A stretch of 64,000 nucleotides of DNA from Gymnorhina tibicen (GCA_013399875.1 VXAZ01003899.1:682217-746216), one strand, 5' to 3'; shown: positions 39,854 to 52,000, numbered from the stretch's first letter. Numbers and translations are program-made. The notes: generated by a model from the sequence alone, not told the origin.

Positions 39854-41574
39854 GTACGGCCGGGGCCGCGGGGCGGGGCCGGGCTGCTCTCCGCAATCGC
39901 TCTCACCCTCAGCGGCCTCTGACACAGCACCGCTCTGTCCTCCCCGTGTGAACGGCTGCCTCAAGTCCTGTCCCTGCAGGAGCTTTTAACAAGTTAACCG
40001 GACCCACGGGGCTGGCGATTCTTGCTTGGAAAGCAGCGATTTTGGGGCAGTGCCGTGTTAGTGTGCCTGCCCCAGCCATCCCTGCTAACGGCACAGCACC
40101 TAATGCACTCACATAAGTTATATGGAGATAAACCCTGCATGTGCAGAGTGAGCAAAGGATAATAAAATTGCATTTACGAACCCTCAGAACTGGCTGCAAG
40201 AAAAACACGAGTCTGAAGATTTGGTGGCAGTATCTCTGTGCCTCGTGGATGAGCTCAGTATGATTTGGGCTGTAAATTTCCAGTCTCTCAGTCTGACAGC
40301 TGCCAATATATCTGACTCCTGGAAATCTCTCTGTCTGTCAAAGATAAGTGTGCTCCTCCAAATGGATTCACTAATCATTGCCTGAGGCTGGATACTGGCT
40401 TCCTTCCAGCTAAACCTTTTCTGTGTTTGAAATACACACATGAGACAAAGAAGGAGTACCTGAAAAGATCAGTCTTGACAAAGCAGAAATTGCATGAACA
40501 CTTATAAATCATTTTCTCTGCTTTGTATCTGCAACTGTTTTCATTCTTCTTGCTTTCATCCTTGCTGGTTTGGGTTTTTTTTTTCTTCCCTCTCAACACA
40601 CATTTCTGTTGCAAAGCAGACAGCCTTCCCTGAATAGGCATTGATATATAACATGATGTCAGCCCATGGTTTCACAGAATCAGACTTGTTATTTACAAGG
40701 TATCAGATATCCTCTGAATTTCAAATTCATACCCTTTTCTCCATGTTTCACTCTCTGCTTCAGTCCGTTTGATGGCCTTAGGGATCTTGCAGATTGGTGA
40801 CTGGTAAGGCTAACGTGACCGTGGGACTGTAAATCTTCAGTGTTATCTAATTGTTAGAGTTGAGAAATGGGATTGCAAAGCCATGTCTGGAGTCAAGGGT
40901 AACTCGAGCCTGTCATCAGATGGGATTGACTGGGAGACTTTTGCTCCAGGTCCTGATTTTTGAGGCATGTCAGCACTAGGCAGTGATGAATGTGAGGGTT
41001 TTTTTCTGGGAAAGCAGAGTCACAGTGTTTGGCAGAGATGTTCTGAGTTGACACAGCTGGGTGGAGCAGCAGGAGTAGGTGGGAGGCTGGTCTGGTCCCT
41101 TGCCATGTACCAAACAGCTCTACTGGCAATTTAGGCAGTGCCCCAGCTTGTCTGGTCTCACACCACGGGCACCAAGAGCAGAAACTGGAACAGTCCAGTC
41201 TTCTCTCTTGATCAAATGAGGGGATCTCATTCCACTTAAAGTCCTCCAAGTAGGGGAAGCATCTTTCTACACAAAGCTCCAAAACTCAACTACCAGCTTA
41301 GACAGCACTTCATAGCCCAAGGCAGCCAGGGGCAAGCAAAGTAATGCCACTGCCTGTCAACAGCACAGCCAGGATTAACTTGAGTTCTCCTGTTCGCTTT
41401 CTTTTTTTTCCACTAGTCCATGCCACTTCCCTAAATTTCCTGTGCAAGATGCAAGGAAGACAAGGGTCTTAGGGGAGAAAAACCTGACGCTGAACACTAC
41501 CATGCTCCCGCTGCCAAGGCAGACAGCAAGCTGTCTTTCTTTAGAGAAAGAAATTTATTTCTTTAAAAAAAGAA

Positions 41575-41626
41575 ATTTTCTTTAGGAGAATAGTGATATT
41601 TTTAAGAAAATGAAAACATTCTTTCT
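41575..41626. repeat. 52-bp segment shared with 45619-45670 (copy A)
   Basis: This stretch (starting ATTTTCTTTAGGAGAA and containing TTTTTAAGAAAATGAA) aligns without gaps to 45619-45670 with 47 of 52 identities. All five differences are transitions. The flanks do not match. It looks like two copies of an unidentified dispersed element or an ancient local duplication. The bases just before copy A (41543-41580) also form an imperfect A/T-rich inverted repeat. Confidence 0.75.
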
Positions 41627-43066
41627 ATGTTAAAGCTGGAACCCCATGTGTTCTCCATGCAGAATGGTCCCTGGTCTTGTTTGATTTCAGGATTAAAATT
41701 CTGCTAACAAAATATGATCTCATTATTCTTCCCATGACTCAAGCCTTTTGTAGTTTAAAGGCCTGCTGCTCTGAAGGGGGTTCTGAGGTTTGGGTTTTTT
41801 CCTGTTAAGATTAAAAATGCAAATATGGTGATTGACAGAGTTCAGCCTTCTGATGTTCAGGGTTACAGGCTCTCCTGTCCTCGCAGCTGCCTTGGGCACG
41901 GTGATGTGTGGCAAGGAGATAACTCTGCAAGTGTTTGAAGGCTGCAAGTGTTGATGAAAAGGAGAGAACACAAGGGGTGGTCTGACAAAGGTAACTAGGA
42001 GACCTAAGATGATGATTAATAAAGTTTTTTGGCTAAGTATCAGGAATCATTTCCCAGCAGTGAGTTTGCAGAGTGCCCTCCCAATTATCCAGAGCTTATG
42101 CTGTTGCAATAAACGCACAGACCCGTAATGATTTTATGGTTGTCACTACGCTGTGTGTCAAAGCCATTTGGAGCCACGCATTAAAAAGATGTTAAAACTT
42201 ACATCCTCACACGGCTGAACAAATGGCACGTGGGTAATTCTGAACAATGCAGGTAGGGCCTCATGCACAGTGAGGCTCTCGTGACAGCCCCAAAAATCAA
42301 TAGTGCCACCATGCACACACTCTCCTATCTCATAATTTCCCATTCACTGGTCAGGTGTAGTTGTGTTCCTTGCAGCACCTTTCCTTAGCACTCGTCAGCT
42401 TCTCCCAACTGCATAATATGCTTTCTTCCTGAAAAGTTTTCAGTGTTTTCTTCCCAAAATAACACTCATTTGCCCCCTGCAGATGAAAACATTTTAGAGC
42501 ATTTGTGAGCCCCGCTGAATAAACCCCAAGTTCTCAAAGCTTCCCTCCAGCAATCAGCCTCACAGTAGTGTTGCCTGATAAATGCTGCTCTGGTGGGGAA
42601 GCACACATTAAGCTGCAGAGCCTGATGGAAGCACTGCTCCTCTGTGGTGCAGATGCTTCCGAGTTCTCCACTGGGACAGATTGCTGCAAGGAACTCGCAG
42701 TGATTATTTAAATAAATGAGATCTTACCAGGCAGAATGGACTTGGCCAAGCTATGCAAGTCAGGCTGTGTTCCACATTCCACTGCTGGGGAAATAAATCC
42801 TATTAATTTCTAAATATATACTTCTAAAAAATTTTAAAATTAAAAAAAAAAGGGCCTTGCCAGCAGACACTATTGCTAATGTAATTTCTAGGTGCCAGTA
42901 TCAGGAGAGCTGCCCTGGTAAAGCCACACACCAGAGGGGTTTCAAGGGTGTGCAGGAGCCATACCAGGAGCTTGGGGAATCTTTCAGAGCAGCACTAAGC
43001 ACAGACACTCTGACTTCTTCCGACATTTGCTTTCTTTTAGTGGAGGCTGTTGCAGGTCACATGAAA

Positions 43067-43072
<6 letters not shown>

Positions 43073-43105
<33 letters not shown>
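43073..43105. repeat. TTA trinucleotide microsatellite
   Basis: Eleven uninterrupted TTA units preceded by a T run. It is a simple sequence repeat that is likely length-polymorphic. Confidence 0.95.
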
Positions 43106-43108
<3 letters not shown>

Positions 43109-43649
43109 TCCACAAAATTACAATTATATGCACTGACTTTTCCTTCTGTTTTCTACTTGCTGCCAAAGACAAAACAAAACAATGGGCATTAGGTAGAATG
43201 AAGCTCACAGGCTGGGTTAGCAGTGCTCTGTTCTGCTGGTACCTCTGGAAAGGGGTTCCCTTGCTTGCCACTTACAGCAGCAGAGTAGACTCAAACCACA
43301 GATCTAGGATGGGGAAATCTCAGGTTTAGGCTTAAATGGCTCACAGATTTCACTGGGAACCTCTGCAGGGCACAGTATGGGTGGCAGCTCTTTGAGCCAG
43401 GCTGCAGTGCCTTGCAGAGCTGAAGAACCAGTGCAAAGGGCAGTACAGGCTGCTTTCAGTGCCTGCACTGGCTTGTCCACAGCCAGCACGGGGATTCCTG
43501 CCAGCACTCAGCCGTGCTGCTTTCACACAGGGCACCAGGCACACGGTGGCTGAGCCTCAGAGCCGCTACTCCAGAGTAGAGCGGCAGCACGTGAAATAAA
43601 GATGAAAAAACGGGAGTAACTGAGGCTGCTTTGCCTTCCCCTTGCCTCT

Positions 43650-43990
43650 GCAGCGGGCTGTTCTGCGAGACCCCCCCGCCGATGGTGCTGCTGCAGACGA
43701 GCCCCTGCGACAACTACGAGTGCCAGAACGGCGCGCAGTGCATCGTGGCGCAGCTCGAGCCCGTGTGCCGCTGCCTCGCCGGCTTCGCGGGCCAGCGCTG
43801 CGAGAAGCTCATCACCGTCAACTTCGTGGGCAAGGACTCCTACGTGGAGCTGCCCTCGGCCAAAATCCGCCCGCAGGCGAACATCTCCCTCCAGGTTTGT
43901 CCCGCGCTCCTCTGAGCGGTAATACCTGTACGTGCGCGCGTCTCGTGCTCGCAGAACGGGGGCTGCTCGCCAAAATCCCGGAAAAATCAG
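43650..43990. promoter_or_regulatory. CpG-rich block spanning a SLIT3 exon and its donor flank
   Basis: CpG density is high through the whole coding exon 43654-43894 and continues into the intron (GTACGTGCGCGCGTCTCG around 43928-43945). Coding constraint alone does not explain the intronic part. It may be an intragenic CpG island or a GC-biased gene-conversion patch. Confidence 0.4.
43654..43894 (+). CDS. SLIT3: SLIT3 exon (inferred exon 31): end of EGF5, linker, EGF6 and start of laminin G
   Basis: The acceptor is CTTGCCTCTGCAG and the donor is CTCCAG|GTTTGT, with a weak T at +3. The exon enters in phase 2 and leaves in phase 0. It reads GLFCE, closing EGF5, then the linker [17 protein letters not shown]6 ([12 protein letters not shown] ... 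[12 protein letters not shown]), and [16 protein letters not shown] with ANISLQ, the first strands of laminin G. NIS is a possible glycosylation site. In SLIT2 the known processing site lies in this linker, as LPR before TSPC. Here, as in recalled human SLIT3, it is LLQ. The exon is strikingly CpG- and GC3-rich compared with its neighbours. Confidence 0.96.
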
Positions 43991-44549
43991 TCAGCTTGTG
44001 AGCCACTCGTCTGCTCTAAAATCATTGGAATGGGAAGGAGCAAGTAAGGCACCATTGTACCTTTGTGGGCACACCTCCTGCCTCCAGAATCTAGCTACTC
44101 TGATTCCCAGACTGGCAGCACAAGCAGGGATGATTCAGGAATCCTCCCTCTCTTCCTACTGATTCACGCCATTGTGTTTCATCCTGTACAACTTGGTGTT
44201 TAATGTCAGGACACTTCTTAAAACAGGCTGCTCTGAATGGCCTCTCCAGACAGTATTTTGGTTATTCAGCAGACAAAAGGCCTGGGATTTTGTTACAGGC
44301 CTAAGGTTCAGAAGACAATTGAAAACTGGTTCTCATGTGCAATGGGAAGCTGACCTCTTTGTGTGAGCCACCCAAGGGTACCAAGACCTTTTTGTGCCTC
44401 CTGGCTCTTGCTCTCATTGTTGCTCACATGTATGATGTATCAAAGTATATTTGAATTGCATATATGATTTTGGTTTGATTTTAAATATAGGTTTATTTCT
44501 TTTTTCAATCATTCTCAAGCAAGCTGACGTGGTTATGAATGTTTCACAG
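43895..44549 (+). other. SLIT3 intron, 0.65 kb
   Basis: This is the shortest intron in the window. It starts CpG-rich and becomes AT-rich. The acceptor ATGAATGTTTCACAG has little pyrimidine tract next to the AG; the T-rich stretch lies further upstream at 44488-44517. No other feature was seen. Confidence 0.9.
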
Positions 44550-44680
44550 GTAGCCACAGACAAGGACAATGGCATTTTATTGTACAAAGGAGACAATGAT
44601 CCTTTGGCTCTGGAGTTGTACCAAGGACACGTGAGGCTCATCTATGACACCCTGAACTCCCCACCTACCACAGTGTACAG
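44550..44680 (+). CDS. SLIT3: SLIT3 exon (inferred exon 32): laminin G, central strands
   Basis: The acceptor is GTTTCACAG and the donor is TACAG|GTAAGT, a near-perfect match to the donor consensus. The exon enters in phase 0 and leaves in phase 2. It reads [17 protein letters not shown], then [18 protein letters not shown] and NSPPTTVY. The NGILLYKG...LALEL...G.V pattern is the core beta-sandwich signature of laminin G domains. The recalled human SLIT3 sequence is almost the same, with VYDSLSSPP at the end. SLIT2 differs clearly here (KDHIAVELYRGRV), which supports the SLIT3 assignment. Confidence 0.97.
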
Positions 44681-45618
44681 GTAAGTGCTAAGCTCTCCCA
44701 AGACAGTTGATTTCCGAAACAGATGGAGGAGAGGTAGAATTTTTCTAAGCAATGTGCATTGGAGAAAAGACTTTTATTTTACTTCAAGGTATCTCTTTTA
44801 TGCATATAATTAGATAAGAAAGTTGGAATAAAGATGTGGCTAGAGGCTGTACAGTTAAAAATTGACATTTATTGGCAATACCAGTCATGATGTGTCCTCC
44901 TGTAATTGTAGAAAAATGTATTTTCTAATCTACTGTAAAGATTCAGTTTCTGGTGAATTTTGTCCTTGAAATAGTTCCAATTAATCAGTTTCTTTGTTGA
45001 TATTTAACATTAAGTGACTGTACCAAGACAGAACAGTGACTGTGCAACTGCAGGGTTAGACTGCCTCAAATAGAAGGAGAAGGGCTGAACTCCTCTACAG
45101 GGTGAATATTTTAAGGACTTTCTTGCCTGTATCAGTAGTAACTACACAAACCACAAAAAAGCACAAATGGCAAAGGTAAGTTGTAGGGTAATTTGACCTT
45201 CAGACACTTGGCTTTTGAGGATACGAAATCCACAGGTTTTATTCATTAGTCACAAGAAAGGAAAGCAAATGTACAAGTGAAATCCATGCACGGAGATGTT
45301 TCTGTAGGAAAGAGAGGTGTGCTACTCTTGTCATCCACGGTTCCTTCACATCCCTCTCCCCTGGTTGTTATTTCAAAGCCCTGCTGCTGCAGTTTGTTCT
45401 GAGCACAGATGCAGTTGTGACCACACAGAGCGTTTTGGGCTCAGCACAGACTCCTGGCACTGTGTGCAGCAGAGCTGCAATTCCCAGCCCACCTCGGGCT
45501 ATAGGGAAGAGCATCCTGCTACAGCAAGGGACAGGATGGACGTCACCACACGTCACCCACCTTGTACTTTCCTCAGAAAGTCTTCTCAGCACTTGCTAAC
45601 ACTTGAGCCTCCCAGGAC

Positions 45619-45670
45619 ATTTTCTTTAGGAGAATGGTGGCATTTTTAAGAAAATGAAGACATTTTTTCT
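45619..45670. repeat. 52-bp segment shared with 41575-41626 (copy B)
   Basis: This is the partner of the segment in the upstream intron, with 47 of 52 bases identical and only transitions between them. Similarity stops sharply at both ends. No terminal repeats or target duplications were recognised. Confidence 0.75.
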
Positions 45671-45813
45671 GTAATTAAGCAAACTGGATAATACCAATGC
45701 AGACATGTTCCCAGAAAGAGCACTGGCTTGTCCCCCGTAGCAATGAAGGAACTAGTTTGCCCATGGTTTTCGCCAGCTGGATGGATAGGTGTGAAAAATG
45801 TCTCTGTGTGTGG

Positions 45814-45837
45814 CAGCTGATCCTAATTGATCAGCTG
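45814..45837. promoter_or_regulatory. Inverted repeat with two CAGCTG E-boxes around a TAATT core
   Basis: Perfect 9-bp arms, CAGCTGATC and GATCAGCTG, flank the 6-bp spacer CTAATT. Each arm holds a CAGCTG E-box (a bHLH target), and the centre is a homeodomain core. A second homeodomain palindrome, CTAATTAG, lies at 45876-45883. The motifs are seen directly; binding and enhancer function are inference. Confidence 0.35.
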
Positions 45838-45982
45838 CTGGAGCAAAGCTGAAGTTGTTGAACAGTTTAATGCCGCTAATTAGAGCAGGGGAAAGCTCGT
45901 TAGGTGTGTGGGCAGCACAGGGGTGGCGAGTCCATGTGGATGTTTGCTGGCTATCGGCACGGCAGAGTGGGGACAGGAGCTG

Positions 45983-46005
45983 CCACCACCACCACCACCA
46001 CCACC
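45983..46005. repeat. CCA trinucleotide microsatellite
   Basis: Seven CCA units in a row. Simple intronic repeat. Confidence 0.92.
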
Positions 46006-49000
46006 CCGCTCCACGGATCCGGATCCGCTGCCTTCTGGCAGAGCTGCCAGGGGTGGCGGGTGCGGTGTCCTCGTTATCCCCATGCCCTTCACATGGATCA
46101 AGGAGGAGGGCTCCATTCAGACTGACACCTCATTACCATAAGATTAATGGCCCATTCACTACATTTTGTTCGCCGTGATCTGTTGAGATGGGAAAGAAGC
46201 TGCTTAATACGATGCCCTTTCTGAAATGTCACTCTAATCTTTTATTAGTTTAAGGAGTGGAGCAAAATGGGATTAGCATGGAGCTTGATGGGAAAAGATT
46301 AGGTTGATTGAGAAAAACTGCAGCTAAGGAATGTCAGAAAGGGCCTCTAAATAGATTAAAAGACTTGTTTTCCTTAAAGGCTGAAGAAGGAGCAGGAAAA
46401 TCTGCTTCTCCCCTTACAAACATAGGATTTAAGGGTAGAAGGTATAAGTGGATCTGGTTTGACCTCCCTGTATATCCTGTTTGACTTTTAGCTAAGGCAT
46501 CAGCTCTGTTTGGCTAAGACATGACTTCCAGGTTGGCACAGAGTTTTGACACGAAAACACCAAATAACAGAAAATCCCCTATTTCCTTTAGTAGCTTGGA
46601 CAATAGTGAATTATTTCAATTTTCCAGGCATTGGCCATTGTTTCTAAGTTGTGTCACTAAAACCTTCTGGATTGTTTGGAGGCTTTCTCAAGGGAAATTA
46701 AAATCTATTTATACCTGGTCCTGGCTCCCATGAGTTTATCTGGACTTTTATTTGCATTTTCTGCTAACCTGCATTTTGATGAAATGAATGGCTGGTTCAG
46801 TGTGATGCATTTTATCTCAGCCTGAAGAATTTGGGAAACTTTTCTGCAGCTTCTACAATTTTCATTTGGCATTTAAAACAAGGTTTCCAGGAGAACCTGC
46901 AACATCCAGATCTTGGCCTCACCACGGGTAAAACAGTTTGCCTTCCCTATTGCCTCCTCCCTGCTGTCCTGTTTAGACGCCTCATTTCAGTTTCAATCTC
47001 AGCAGAAGTGGACTGTTTCCCTTTGCAAAGCTCTGTTGAAAGACTATTAGATAAATTTTCACAGGCAATATCATGTGCTGCTCCCCTCCAAAGCAGTCCA
47101 CTTTTTGGACTAGATGAGCAGGGCTTTGGCTCTTGTTTTTTCCCAGAAGAGTCTGCCAGAAGAGGAGGAGGCCTTAAAATGCTGCCTGGTGGGAGCTGTG
47201 CCAGCTACAGCTGCAGGAAATCTGTCACTGACCTGGTCCTGGGCTGTAACAGAGATGTTTTGCTGGCTATTTCAGGTACTCCCAGGATGGGATGTGGGAA
47301 GTCATTGGCAAGCCACATGATCGGTAATTCCTCATCAGAGTCCCCATGATAAGATTTATTAATAGTACTTGAGAACAGTAAAATTAGCAAAGTACTTGGC
47401 TAATACAGGTAATATCCTGTAGGGAGGAGATAAAAGCTGTTGTTTGGGAAGCCAGCAGTGAGTAAGGCATACTTGGTGGTATTTTTCCATAGCATTCAGC
47501 AAGGATGGAGCATGCCATGTGTTCCAGTGCCAGGCCGTCCCCAGCCCCGTAGGACAAAGGTGGGGGAAGGTTTGCACCAGCCACGGGGGCTGCTCTCAGC
47601 TCGCTGTGAATTCTGAGAGTGGCTTTGCTGCAGAGCTGCTGTGGGGGATGCAGGGCACGGATGTGCCATAGGAGTGGACTGCCAGGAAAGAGATGTTCAT
47701 TTTAACTCCTCTGGGAAGGCAGGTTGTCCCTGGCTACCAGAGGGGACCTGTTCCTGTGTTTTAGTCGCTCCTCTGAGCAGGTTGAACCAGAACTGCTGTG
47801 CAAAGTCAGTCTGGAAAAGCCCAAGATAACTGGCTGTACATTCAGGTTTGCTTAACGTGTGTTTGTCCCTGTGGTATGTTTGGACAGAAAGGTTAAAGTT
47901 GACATTGGGCTTCTCTTTCATTCTGGTCATGTAAAGGTCAGCACATATCCAATGGAAACAACTACCTAAAATTCACTGTCATTTATCATCAAGTTAGAGA
48001 GGAATACAAGTTAATCCATGAATATAATATAATGCAAGGACAGAACTCAGCCTTTGAAAGAAAATCTGACTGGTCTTTTACTGGAACCTGTCACTTGTAA
48101 GCTGCAGAAAAATGGTTTCCTGCATGTCATAGTAAAGCTCTTACAGAAGATCCATTTTTGAAGTAGGATTCCTAGTTGTTGTTTCTTTTATTCTATTTGA
48201 TTATTCTATAAACGGACAAATGAGAACAGAAATCTTTTTCTGAGTGCTTTATTGCCCTGCTGGTTTCTGCACTGCTGAGAGTTCCTCTTCCATGCCATGA
48301 CAGTACTTGGTGCCACACCAACAGTGAGTTCTTGAAATGAAGTAAATCTTTTAGCCAGATGCTGTACCTTAATTTAAAGATGCCAGCTGGCAAGGAACGT
48401 GCTGCTTTTATTTGCCACCACAATCCAATTGTTAAAAGTTTGAATTAACAAGGAGCAGTTAATCCCACAGTTGCAGCATTCAGCCATTGACACTGGTATC
48501 TGGTTAACTGTATTCTATAGGGAGAGCTCCATATTTTCAGTCCTTTTTCCCACATCTGTTCCTTGAGCCAGAGATAAGACCTTACTTGTAAACTTTTCTC
48601 TGATAGATTTTATGTTGCCATACAGTCATATTGATTTGGATGCTGAAATAATCCTTCCTAATAGAAATGGAAAACAGAACGTTGACACAAACTGCTGATG
48701 TAATTCCCTCCAGAGTTCCCAGATTGCCATGTTGCATACAGACTGTCATATCTGGTAAAGAGCAAGATGCAGGCGTCATTGGTGTAAAATCATATGTTTT
48801 CACGCAGGGTTCCTGACAGCAGTGAAAAAGGAGGCAGTTAGGAAAAGATAAGCATGAATTATATTTGTCTTTCTGTAGAGACTACACCCAAATTGCATTA
48901 TAATTCCTTTTAAAAGTATCCTTGCATAATCTGCTTTCAAAAATGCTACATCATTAAAAATATTCCTTGTAGATTGTATCATGCAGTTCTCATGGTCTGG

Positions 49001-52000
49001 CTGACTCTCCCATAGCATAGATGGATGTTCATGTGGTTAAAGCAAAAGGCCTGAAATAAGGGAGCTTACATTCCTACTGTATCTGTTTCAGATGTGATGA
49101 CTGCAAGATGACAAATTAAATCTGGCTCCCTGTGCACACTAAAAAGTAGAGAAAGGCACAAAAAATAGAAAAGGTGTTTCAGAAATGTGCTGCAGGTCTC
49201 CAGAGGGTGAGGTTCCTGCTCCCCTCTCCCTCCAGGCTGTAGAGCAGCACAAGGTTCTTACCCTGGTGGCATCTGCAAACTTCCTGTGCCCTTCCACTGC
49301 CTCGGGCTCTGCCCATGGCGCTGGAGCCCACGAGCTGCTGGCACTCGGTGTCCAGCACTGTCCCTGGCCATGCCCCTGCTGAATGGATGCGCTGCTCCTC
49401 ACGGACTTTGGTCCTCTACTCAAATTTCTGCTGGTGCTGAGGTTGAACAGTTGTTTGGTGGTGGAAGAGTATCCACACCTTCCAAAGAGACTGAGGATGG
49501 GTTTTTGTGCCATTGTCTCTTTAGCTGCATTTGCTTATCTGCAGAAAAGCCTGGGAGGCTTCACCTTTAATTCTCTGCCTTCTGGGGAGGAATGTGCTGG
49601 AGGAGTGAGAGCATTAATTATTCTTAGGATCATTATTGGAGCTTGTCAAACTCAGTTTTTGGCAAAAGTGTCTTTGCAGAGTGCACTGCATGACTGGTCC
49701 TTTTCTTCCTAATACCTTCACAGTCTGCAGCCTGTGCTGTGCCCGTCCCTGGTGGGATGCCTGTTTGATACTCTGGATGGGCTCTAAATAGACTGGTTTT
49801 CAGACATTTCTGTGAGACATCACTGAGCTCTTTACAATTCTGCATATTTGCAATTCATTTTATTCTCTCTATCGCACACTCTTATTTTTTCAGGTACTCC
49901 TTAGGGATTCTGCATCAAATATAATGAAAGAAACTGGCATTAGTCTCTGACCTGCACAGGAAAAATTGTAAAATTTGAATGTACTTATACATCTTGCATC
50001 AGCCAAGGCAAAGGACAGCTGAGTTATTTTTTTACCTTTATAAAGGGCTCTGGTGTACTTAAATGGGAGAAAAATGGCAAGTGTATGAGTTCTTGTCAAG
50101 CTACAAACATTGCATTTCCCTAGTTTTTCCTGGATTTTTGTGTAGTAGGATAGTGAAAATGTAAGGTCAAGACCTTAAAATATCGTTTAACTTTTATCGT
50201 TAGGTTCAGAATCAAGTATTTGCTTTCATGAAATGCAGAAACTTTTTCCTGCTGAGCTGAAGCTTAAGAAGGGTAAAGTTTTGTCCTTCAGGCTGACGGA
50301 GGACTTAGCAGGCAAAATCTTGTTAAGCTGAATTAATTTTTTTCTTTGTAAATCTCTCCAGCATCTCTTGCGAGAATGACAGTTTCTCATCTCCTCTGTC
50401 TCTCTCCACCCAGCTCGTTCTCTTCAGTGCAATGTCCAAGTGCCCAGAGGTTGCAGACCCACACTTCATGTCTCACACACGTGCAGAGTGTTTCAGAGTG
50501 AGCTGTTTTACCAGAAGAAGGCAAAACCTTTCACAAAGTGAGCCAGTGCTGGCCTTTCTGTGTACCAGGTACAGGCAGCTAGGAATGGGTCATCTAAAGC
50601 CACTTGTCCTGTGGTAATGACAAAAACTAAAATTACAGTCCCAGAGTCCCAGGTCACCTTATTCAGGGGCTAAAATCTGGAGCTGTGGGTCTAAGTTGTA
50701 CTCAGGCATCCCCTGTCAGCAGAGGCCAGGCTGGAGAAAGGTGTGTAAATGTTTTAAAGGTATTTTCCTGCTACACCACAGGTCTTTGGTCCAGTAGTAC
50801 ATTGCCAAAGTTGGTTAATACTGATTGCATCAGAGGAAGGTTGAAGTGTTTTCATAATAGACAGTGATAGAATGAACCTAATCATGGTCAAAATGACTTT
50901 CTAAACTTCCTGTGCACTAATGACTGGCTCACGTCTTGAATTGTGAGGTTTTTGCCTTACAACAACATGTAGCAAGCTAATATGTTTATTTTTTCCTGCC
51001 TGTAAATTTCTTGTGAACATGATGAGTAACACAAAGTTTAGATGTGTACCATGTGTGATAGATTCATATCCCGTCTATCCCAAGCACCAGGCTCTGGATC
51101 CAATCGATGCAGCCTCTGCTGGAAGCAGCACAGGCAGACCTGGAGCTGAGGGAGATTGTGGAGGTGCAGGATGGGTCTGTGCACGATTATTTCAGTGCTT
51201 CTTCCCAGTATGGAAATGGGACCCACAGCTTGGTGTTTGCCAGCACACCCCGGTGCTGGGGGGAAAGGTGGGCACGGCAGCTGCTCTTGTGGCTGTCAAA
51301 CAGCGATGGGTTTGGTCATTCCTGTGGAAGGAGAGGATCCAGCTATAGGTATGTTGCTATAAAGGAGGTGGAAAAAATTTCTAAACAGATGTGGTTTTTA
51401 TTTTCTTGGGGCTTAGCCTCCAATTTCAGATAAAACCCATTGTTCTCTGTCAGTCTGGCTGGGTGCCCTGTTAATTGTACTCTGTAGTGGCCCTGCTCCC
51501 TGCTGCTAACTGGCACATACCTTCATATTTTCCCGAGCTGAAAGGGGGATGGATGGTGTAAAGTATTGCCCGATGTAACAACTCTGTGAAGGCACTTGGT
51601 GGATTTTCTCATCAGAACCTGCAATTTGATAACCAGCTGAAAGGCAGAGCTGTTTTGCTAGAAGGTGACCCCACGCACCCTGCTCTGTTCCAAGCCCTGG
51701 TGGGACAGGGGCTGTGTCACAGCCTGTCCTGGTGTGTGACACACAGCTCTACTCACGCAGTGCTGGGAGGACGTGGCACTCGGGCTGCCACCGCCCTGCT
51801 GCTCTGCCAGGGCCTGCCTTCCCCTCTGCTTTCTGCAGTGTCATTTTTACAAGGATACCAGATTTCACACCAACCCAACAGCACCACAGAATCTCTAACT
51901 GACTGGTTTTTGCACTCTGTATTTCGTGGGTTTGTTATCTTGTCTGATGCCTGGCACGGCGAGGACACCGGGACGCGGTACCTTGTGACACCACCGAGTG

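Larger units (their letters stand above)
39854..43653 (+). other. SLIT3 intron, 3.8 kb
   Basis: No supported exon. The first 50 bases are G/C runs. Further on lie an A/T-rich inverted-repeat-like stretch (41543-41580), one copy of a segment shared with another intron (41575-41626), an AT-rich unique-looking block near 42040-42350 and a TTA microsatellite (43073-43105). Confidence 0.85.

Noticed and set aside
46831..47349. 172-codon open frame on the + strand
   Set aside because: No recognisable motif or family. It lies in intron sequence between laminin G exons with no Slit-like residues.
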